From positions 1 to 10,910 of the forward strand of contig JBJMSU010000126.1 of assembly GCA_045801465.1 (NCBI GenBank): DNA of 10,910 bases, read 5' to 3'. Shown here one piece after another: positions 6,453-10,910 of this stretch (position 1 is the stretch's first letter; every line of letters begins with the position of its first letter). The stretch comes from DATFWC01 sp045801465. GTDB taxonomy: Bacteria > Pseudomonadota > Alphaproteobacteria > Rhizobiales > Xanthobacteraceae. A program made the translations under genes and the position numbers. The notes below the pieces were generated by a model that saw only the letters and a program-made list of their open reading frames with translations, ran no database searches and had not been told where the DNA came from.

Positions 6453-7307
6453 TCATGGCCACCGTCGGCCCCACACGAGAGATGGCGGCGTGCCGTCGCG
6501 GTGCTTCCCGCCCTCGATGGCCGCGAACCAGGCAGCCACCAAGCCGATCAACGCGGCGGCTCCGGCACTGAACGCCAGGATGACGGCGCTCTTGCGGGCG
6601 CGCGCGATATTTTCCCTCGCCCGGGCGGTGACGTCGTCCACGCGTCGCTCGGCCTCCGGCTGAGCCAGCCCGGTACGGGCGCTGACCAGCCGCACCAGCT
6701 CGGCGCGATCCTCGGGCGGCATTCCCCGGTGGCTCGATGCCGTGAGGAGGATGCGCGCGGCCTCGGCGCGGGTGTATTCCATGTTGGCATCCGTGCGCGC
6801 GCCGCGGAACAGACGGTCGAGGTCGTAGGCGATGACGTTCTCGCCGGCGACCGACGTCGACGGCCCTGCCGCACCGCTCGAGGGGGCTGCCAGACGCGTG
6901 AGCGCTTGTGTTCCGCCAAAAACGATCAGCGCCGTCAACAACGTGGCAAGCGCCCACGCCGCGGCGCCATGGATGCCGTCGCGAAACTCGATTTCGTCAG
7001 CCGTGCCGCCGCTGAACCGACCGCGCAGCCGTCCGGCGACATAGCCTCCAACGCCGTAGGATATGAGCGCCGTGAGCACCAAATAGAGCCCGGAAAGCGC
7101 CACCAGCGCGAGCGAGGCGTCGCGCCAAGTTGGAGCCGTCGAGCTCACCGCGAGGCCGATTGCGGCTGCGAAGCTGTGCATGACGGAGGCAAGTGCCGCG
7201 GCGGCGAGAGCACCGACAATGATCGCACTCCAGTGGACATACGGGACCATTCCTTCAGCAAGCGGCTCGGTACGCGCCTCTGCAGCAAGCACGTCTTGAG
7301 TAGCCAT
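6453..7307 (-). CDS. Four-span membrane protein of unknown function, stress-module member
   Basis: A 284-residue inner-membrane protein. After a short N-terminal tail, three hydrophobic segments follow (about residues 25-53, 65-90 and 112-137). A soluble middle domain of roughly 100 residues comes next (about 140-238), and then a fourth span (about 240-265). The middle domain is helical and charged, with ENVIAYDLDRLFRG, a region rich in Arg, Glu and Ala, and a regular helix of the RRVDDVTARARENIARARK type just before the last span. I recognise it only as a type of conserved hypothetical protein seen in Bradyrhizobium relatives. No enzyme motif is visible. The start at 7307 has AAGGA about 8 bases upstream. 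It lies 27 bases after the 24-residue peptide gene and 51 bases before the GlsB-type gene, all on one strand. That context suggests an envelope role under general stress. Confidence 0.8.
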   Translation of the reverse strand: MATQDVLAAEARTEPLAEGMVPYVHWSAIIVGALAAAALASVMHSFAAAIGLAVSSTAPTWRDASLALVALSGLYLVLTALISYGVGGYVAGRLRGRFSGGTADEIEFRDGIHGAAAWALATLLTALIVFGGTQALTRLAAPSSGAAGPSTSVAGENVIAYDLDRLFRGARTDANMEYTRAEAARILLTASSHRGMPPEDRAELVRLVSARTGLAQPEAERRVDDVTARARENIARARKSAVILAFSAGAAALIGLVAAWFAAIEGGKHRDGTPPSLVWGRRWP

Positions 7308-7334
7308 CGCCCTATTCCTTCCCGGTGTTGGAGA

Positions 7335-7409
7335 TCAGCGCAGGCCAAGGACAGACAAGATGAACAAGACGACGACGACCAAACCCACGAGGTAAATCAG
7401 ACCGTTCAT
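7335..7409 (-). CDS. 24-residue single-span membrane peptide
   Basis: A very short gene encoding a 24-residue peptide that is almost entirely one hydrophobic helix: it starts MNGLIYLV and ends SVLGLR, with a positive C-terminus. The case for a real gene rests on an excellent GGAGG site 5 bases before the ATG at 7409, an EcfG-type promoter 56 bases upstream, and close spacing (27 bases) to the next membrane protein gene. I also recall near-identical small peptides in Bradyrhizobium-type genomes. The longer frame upstream (to 7517) runs through the promoter and should not be used. Its function is unknown; peptides of this kind often modify a membrane protein partner, and the genes beside it encode membrane proteins. 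It would be missed by gene callers with a length cutoff. Confidence 0.75.
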   Translation of the reverse strand: MNGLIYLVGLVVVVLFILSVLGLR

Positions 7410-7414
7410 TGTCG

Positions 7415-7419
7415 CCTCC
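7415..7419 (-). promoter_or_regulatory. Ribosome binding site of the 24-residue peptide gene
   Basis: GGAGG on the minus strand, 5 bases before the ATG at 7409. It is the main evidence that this very short frame is translated and that the longer upstream frame is not. Confidence 0.65.
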
Positions 7420-7464
7420 ATATCCGCGCCGGACCCGAAAACGGGGCGCGAAGGTCGCCCCCAG

Positions 7465-7490
7465 AACGGGCGAACGGGAACAAAAGTTCC
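7465..7490 (-). promoter_or_regulatory. EcfG-type (general stress sigma factor) promoter for the membrane-protein unit
   Basis: On the minus strand the -35 element GGAAC (7490-7486) is followed after exactly 17 bases by CGTT (7468-7465). This is an exact match to the alphaproteobacterial EcfG consensus GGAAC-N16/17-CGTT. It is 56 bases upstream of the 24-residue peptide start and points into the unit that ends with the GlsB-type stress gene. Known: EcfG is released from NepR by phosphorylated PhyR under stress. Inferred: this unit belongs to that regulon. Confidence 0.78.
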
Positions 7491-7491
7491 C
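7476..7491. repeat. Perfect short inverted repeat over the -35 element
   Basis: GGGAAC-AAAA-GTTCCC: 6-base arms with a 4-base loop, covering the -35 element of the leftward EcfG-type promoter. It places a GGAAC on each strand, but only the minus-strand copy has a CGTT at the right distance. It could be an operator or a chance result of the GGAAC sequence. Confidence 0.4.
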
Positions 7492-7606
7492 CGCAGACAG
7501 GACGACGTGGGCGACATGCGCCCGGTGTGAGCAGTTGTTCATCCAGGAGCTCGCGGCGGCGACCGGATTGCGTCGGCTGCGCGACCTTGTCTCGTCAGCC
7601 CAGCGC

Positions 7607-7631
7607 GGAACACGCCGCACCGGGCGCCGTT
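7607..7631 (+). promoter_or_regulatory. EcfG-type promoter for the histidine kinase gene
   Basis: On the plus strand GGAAC (7607-7611) is followed after exactly 16 bases by CGTT (7628-7631), again an exact match to the EcfG consensus. It ends 35 bases before the ATG of the sensor kinase at 7667. With the leftward element it makes a divergent pair in one intergenic region. If used, the kinase is itself made under general stress. Confidence 0.76.
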
Positions 7632-7666
7632 AATGCCGGCAAGAGTTCCATCCAGGGCGCCGAACC

Positions 7667-8830
7667 ATGAGCAACAGCAGCAAAGCCGCCGAGCAGACAT
7701 TGAGCCGGCTGCGGGAATATCAACGAACCTTGGAGGCATTCGGCCGAATTGGCGCCGAGATGCTGCCTCCCGACCGGCTGATGCATCATGTGGCGGCCCA
7801 AGTTTCGCGCGTGACCCACATCGAGCGCACCAAGGTCATGCGCTATCGCGCCGACAAGGGCGATCTCCTGATCGAGGCCGGCGTCGGGTGGAATCCCGGC
7901 GTGGTCGGGCATGCCACCCTGGCGGTCGATCATCGCTCGCCCGCAGGCCGCGCGTTCCAGACAGCCGCCCCCGTGGCTATCCACAACATTCATGAAAATT
8001 CGGAATTCCGCATGCCCGAGCTGCTGCGGGAGCACGCCATCGTTTCGCTCCTCAATGTCCCGGTGATGGTCAACGGATTCACGTGGGGCGTCCTGGAAGT
8101 CGACAGCACGACGCCTTCATGGTTCGATGAATGGGACGTCAGCTTTCTGAGCACGTTGGCAAACATGCTGGGGACTTGCCTCGCGCTGCACGATGCCGAG
8201 CAGAAGAACATCGAGGCGCAGGCACAGCAAGCGCGCGAACGCGCGCAATCCGAAATGGCTCTGCGCGAGCTTCAGCACCGGATCAAGAACAACCTGCAGA
8301 TCATCATCGCCTTCCTGTCGCTGAAGCTCAAGGACGTATCGGCGGAAGTCAGGGAAAGACTCGATTCCGTCATGGGGCGCGTGCAGGCCATTGCGTTGGC
8401 GCACGACCTTCTGTCGATCGGCAAGCAGACGAGCAGCGTCGACTTCGGCGACTATCTTCGCTCGTTATGCGTCAATGTCGACCCCCAGCGCCCCGATTTG
8501 ACCATCGAGGTGCAGGCCAAGCCCGTCGAAATCCCGATCGACCGCGCCGTCCCGGCCGGCCTGGTGGTCAACGAGCTCGTCACCAATTCCATCAAATATG
8601 CATTCGGCAACAACGGGGGACGCATCAGGATAAATTTCGCGCCGATCAGCAATTCCAGCGAGGCGTGCATTACGGTCGAAGACGACGGAAAAGGAATGCC
8701 CGTTCCGCCAAAAAAAGGTTTTGGCCTTTCCCTGGTGGAAGCCTTCGCGCAGCAGATCCAGGGACGCATCGAGTTCGTCAAAGTCGACACCGGCTCGCGC
8801 ATCGTCCTGTGCTTCCCGGTCGCGCTCTAG
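7667..8830 (+). CDS. Soluble GAF-HisKA_2-HATPase sensor histidine kinase, candidate general-stress kinase
   Basis: A 387-residue cytoplasmic histidine kinase with no membrane span. Domains in order are an N-terminal helix, a GAF sensor domain (about residues 25-172), a coiled-coil linker (about 173-200), a HisKA_2 dimerisation domain with the phosphoacceptor His204 in ELQHRIKNNLQ, and an HATPase_c domain. The ATPase domain shows an N box (NELVTNSIKYAF, 302-313), a G1 box (DDGKGMP) and a G2 box (KGFGLSLV). The GAF ligand is unknown. HisKA_2/HWE kinases in alphaproteobacteria commonly phosphorylate PhyR or single-domain regulators of the general stress response. An EcfG-type promoter sits just upstream, supporting that role. 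No response regulator, phyR, nepR or ecfG gene is in the window, so it is an orphan kinase. The ribosome site before the ATG is weak (AGGG, 10 bases), so a slightly later start is possible. Confidence 0.9.
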   Translation: MSNSSKAAEQTLSRLREYQRTLEAFGRIGAEMLPPDRLMHHVAAQVSRVTHIERTKVMRYRADKGDLLIEAGVGWNPGVVGHATLAVDHRSPAGRAFQTAAPVAIHNIHENSEFRMPELLREHAIVSLLNVPVMVNGFTWGVLEVDSTTPSWFDEWDVSFLSTLANMLGTCLALHDAEQKNIEAQAQQARERAQSEMALRELQHRIKNNLQIIIAFLSLKLKDVSAEVRERLDSVMGRVQAIALAHDLLSIGKQTSSVDFGDYLRSLCVNVDPQRPDLTIEVQAKPVEIPIDRAVPAGLVVNELVTNSIKYAFGNNGGRIRINFAPISNSSEACITVEDDGKGMPVPPKKGFGLSLVEAFAQQIQGRIEFVKVDTGSRIVLCFPVAL

Positions 8831-8896
8831 CAAGACACGATGGCACGCATCGACAAGACTGGATCCCCATTTTGGAACCGGTAGCCCGATCATGCT

Positions 8897-10012
8897 CTAC
8901 GGCGACTTCTTGCTCGATTTGATCAGCTCGATGTGAATGGGTTCGGTTGTCCAAAGTGTAACCGTGATCCAGGCGCCCAACGTCACGATGGATATCATCG
9001 CCGCGCGGACCGTGCCGATCGCATGAATGTAGCGCAAGACCGGGATCATCTTGGCGGTGAAGAAGCAATAGAACGCAAGCGCAAGGATAGCGGCTGCGAG
9101 AATTGCGATGACGTCGCCGGTCAGCATCGGCGCACTGGGTTGCCCGAGATAGGTGCTCCGCATCACAGGACTGCTGAAAGAAACGTAGAGCACGATCTGG
9201 AGGAATGGCCAGTAGGCCAACAAATGTACGGCGGCGTGGAACGACTGCCAGATGCTCCCTTTTCCGAAGAGCATCTTGGCGGAAACATGCAGAATGAACA
9301 GAAACAGAATCGCCGAAACTGTATTGATCACGAAGATGGAAAACAGCAGCGCGGGATCGGTCGCGATCGATTTGGACAGCAGGACGAACACGGGCAGCCG
9401 GATCAAGAACACCACAATATAGATGAAAACGAAGAAGCCCAGTGTCGGTATCGTCGATCCCGCAGGATCGATCTGGGAAATCACCGAGACGGGGTCGCGG
9501 ACCGTTCTGACCCACAGATCGATGTAGCGCCGAACAAGCAGGGCCACGTATTCGAGAAACTGCGGACGGGCGGTTCGCACCGTAATGGGATTCGTCTCGC
9601 AATGCCGCGGCGCGGGTTTCCTCAGAGTTTCCGCGACGGCGTCGATGAACCTGTTGAATTGAGAAACGGCCTGGTCTTCGTTCGGAGCAGCGAGGTTGAC
9701 GGTCTGGATCCTGCGGAACTCGAGAGGAATCGGAGTGTCCTCCAAGAGCACCGGAACGAGCATGCCGCGCTTCAGGCCCTCGTTGGCCTCAGCCTTGACC
9801 CAATTGGATTCGGCTGATGATTTCGACCACAGCACGACGACGCAACTGCATGACGCCAGCGCGTCCTCGATGACGCGGTCGAACGATTGACCCACGGGAA
9901 TGCCGTCATCCCACCATACGGACCAGCCCTGCTGCCGCAGCGCCTCGACGATCTTTGCCGCCTGCTCTCGGTCATTCCTGGAGTAGGTGATGAAAACGTC
10001 AGCCATGGCCAT
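8897..10012 (-). CDS. TIR domain protein with C-terminal five-span membrane domain
   Basis: A 371-residue protein with two parts. Residues 1-130 are a TIR domain: ADVFITYSRNDREQA (box 1, residues 4-18), WSVWWDDGIPVGQSF (BB-loop region, 30-44), CVVVLWSKSSAESNWVKAE (57-75), and a late PVLLEDTPIPLEFR segment. Glu75 in WVKAE is at the position of the catalytic glutamate of NAD-hydrolysing TIR domains. After a linker, five hydrophobic segments follow (about residues 189-211, 222-247, 260-281, 300-319 and 334-355). The membrane half loosely resembles Yip1-type domains, but I am not confident of that. Known: bacterial TIR domains often degrade NAD or make signalling nucleotides in anti-phage defence. 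Inferred: a membrane-anchored TIR effector or sensor. ATG at 10012 is used; ATG at 10006 and GTG at 10015 are also possible, and no strong ribosome site separates them. It lies 36 bases after the SDR gene. GC is visibly lower than in that gene. Confidence 0.86.
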   Translation of the reverse strand: MAMADVFITYSRNDREQAAKIVEALRQQGWSVWWDDGIPVGQSFDRVIEDALASCSCVVVLWSKSSAESNWVKAEANEGLKRGMLVPVLLEDTPIPLEFRRIQTVNLAAPNEDQAVSQFNRFIDAVAETLRKPAPRHCETNPITVRTARPQFLEYVALLVRRYIDLWVRTVRDPVSVISQIDPAGSTIPTLGFFVFIYIVVFLIRLPVFVLLSKSIATDPALLFSIFVINTVSAILFLFILHVSAKMLFGKGSIWQSFHAAVHLLAYWPFLQIVLYVSFSSPVMRSTYLGQPSAPMLTGDVIAILAAAILALAFYCFFTAKMIPVLRYIHAIGTVRAAMISIVTLGAWITVTLWTTEPIHIELIKSSKKSP

Positions 10013-10048
10013 CACTGGGGGGCAGCTTCACCGCTCGGTGATGTCAAG

Positions 10049-10825
10049 TCAAACCACCGGCGAGCGGCCGCCGTCGACGTTGATGGCGGTGCCGGTGATA
10101 TAGGAGCCGGCGTCGGAGACGAGGAAGCAGGCGATATTGGCGAACTCCTCGGGCCTTCCCATGCGACCGAGCGGAATCTCTTTCCCTCGCGCGCGCATGT
10201 AGTCGTCGAGAGCGACGCCGGTCTGCGCGGCACGGCGCACGTGCTGGTCGGCTTCGATCAACCCGATCAGCAGCGCATTGACCAGCACGTTGTAGGGCGC
10301 GCCTTCGTTGGCGAGCACCTTGGTCAATGCCATGCCGGCGGCGCGGGTCACCGACGTGGGCGCGCTGCCCGGCCGCGGCGCCTTGGCGCCGATGTTGAGG
10401 ACGTTGATGATCCGCCCCCAGCGGCGTTCCTTCATCTGCGGCCAGACCAGCCGCGTCAGCCGGATGGCGGCGAACAGCTTTTGATCGAAGTCTTCCCGCC
10501 AGATCTCCTCGGTGATCTCCTCGAAAGCGCCGGTGCGCGATTCGCCGGCATTGTTCACCACGATGTCGATCTTGCCGAACGCCGCCATGGTTTCGTCGTA
10601 CACGCGCCGGACGTCGGCCGCGACCGCAACATCGCCCTGCAGGGCGATGACGCGTCCGCGCGTCGCGCGACCGATGCTGCCCGCAGCCTGATCGAGCGCG
10701 GCGCGTCCGCGCGCCACGATGGCGACGTCGGCGCCGGACGCTGCGAACTGCGTGGCCACGCCGAGCCCAACCCCTTTGCTGCCGCCGGTGAACCCGGCGG
10801 CGCGGCCGGAAAGATCGATATTCAT
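10049..10825 (-). CDS. SDR-fold protein with replaced catalytic triad
   Basis: A 258-residue protein of the short-chain dehydrogenase/reductase fold. The dinucleotide motif TGGSKGVG is at residues 13-20, the DV adenine-contact pair at 65-66, NNAG at 91-94, and the C-terminal segment ITGTAINVDGG is typical. The usual catalytic Ser-Tyr-Lys is absent. At the aligned positions there are Asn144 (in INVLN), Thr157 and Arg161 (in PTSVTRAAG), and I checked these codons on the DNA. The fold and cofactor site look intact, so it may bind NAD(P) without classic SDR catalysis, or use another mechanism. I recall a subgroup of alphaproteobacterial SDR proteins with this same replacement, which would mean a conserved trait and not decay. 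The ATG at 10825 has GGAG 9 bases upstream. The TIR gene follows on the same strand, so co-transcription is possible. Confidence 0.88.
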   Translation of the reverse strand: MNIDLSGRAAGFTGGSKGVGLGVATQFAASGADVAIVARGRAALDQAAGSIGRATRGRVIALQGDVAVAADVRRVYDETMAAFGKIDIVVNNAGESRTGAFEEITEEIWREDFDQKLFAAIRLTRLVWPQMKERRWGRIINVLNIGAKAPRPGSAPTSVTRAAGMALTKVLANEGAPYNVLVNALLIGLIEADQHVRRAAQTGVALDDYMRARGKEIPLGRMGRPEEFANIACFLVSDAGSYITGTAINVDGGRSPVV

Positions 10826-10910
10826 GTGGGGAAACTCCGACAGTGATCGTCGACCATAGCGTGGAACATCGGCGCCGCAACAGCACCCATCGGCATACGT
10901 CGTCGGGTGG

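Noticed and set aside
6105..7670. 521-codon plus-strand open frame spanning the stress unit
   Set aside because: It runs antisense through three supported genes and a promoter region; its translation is low-complexity Arg/Asp/Gly-rich sequence.
8831..8896. Terminator between the convergent kinase and TIR genes
   Set aside because: I found no GC-rich hairpin followed by a T run on either strand in these 66 bases.
1..10910. CRISPR arrays, tRNA or rRNA genes, insertion sequences, toxin-antitoxin pairs
   Set aside because: No regularly spaced repeats, no tRNA- or rRNA-like segment, no transposase-like protein and no terminal inverted repeats were seen. A tRNA-search program run would be the decisive check.

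Overview
The window looks like chromosomal DNA from a high-GC alphaproteobacterium of the Bradyrhizobium/Rhodopseudomonas group. The support is the PanB and NnrU sequences, a typical 24-residue membrane peptide, and two promoter elements that fit the alphaproteobacterial general-stress sigma factor EcfG. The genus is inferred from recognition of protein sequences, not from a search. I see no tRNA, rRNA, CRISPR array, insertion sequence or replication origin.

Layout. Positions 1-876 (minus strand) carry an NnrU-family membrane protein followed 4 bases later by the start of panB (ketopantoate hydroxymethyltransferase), which runs off the left edge. Positions 1003-4285 (minus) are a tight three-gene unit: an isocitrate lyase/PEP mutase-superfamily lyase, an MmgE/PrpD-family protein (ATGA overlap with the lyase) and an exported NMT1/TauA-like ABC substrate-binding protein. 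It looks like a small carboxylic-acid catabolic unit with its own binding protein but no permease or ATPase in view. A thioredoxin-reductase-like flavoprotein is divergent from it (4405-5316, plus); it keeps FAD and CXXC motifs but has a degraded second Rossmann motif. A 149-residue protein of unknown function (5336-5785, minus) converges on it, followed by about 355 bases with no convincing gene.

Positions 6141-8830 form what I read as a general-stress module. A minus-strand unit encodes a 24-residue single-span peptide, a four-span membrane protein and a GlsB/YeaQ/YmgE (transglycosylase-associated) membrane protein. Divergently, the plus strand encodes a soluble GAF-HisKA_2-HATPase histidine kinase. 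The 257-base gap between them holds one EcfG-type promoter on each strand facing outward: GGAAC-N17-CGTT toward the membrane genes and GGAAC-N16-CGTT toward the kinase. HisKA_2/HWE kinases are the family that feeds the PhyR-NepR-EcfG switch, so a kinase that is itself an EcfG target would suggest feedback.

Positions 8897-10825 (minus) hold an SDR-fold protein with a replaced Ser-Tyr-Lys catalytic triad and, 36 bases downstream, a TIR domain fused to a five-span membrane domain. The latter has visibly lower GC than the SDR gene and is the best candidate here for an acquired immune or NAD-consuming effector. The observations most worth following are the paired divergent EcfG promoters, the TIR-membrane fusion, and the two enzyme-like proteins with altered cofactor or catalytic motifs.
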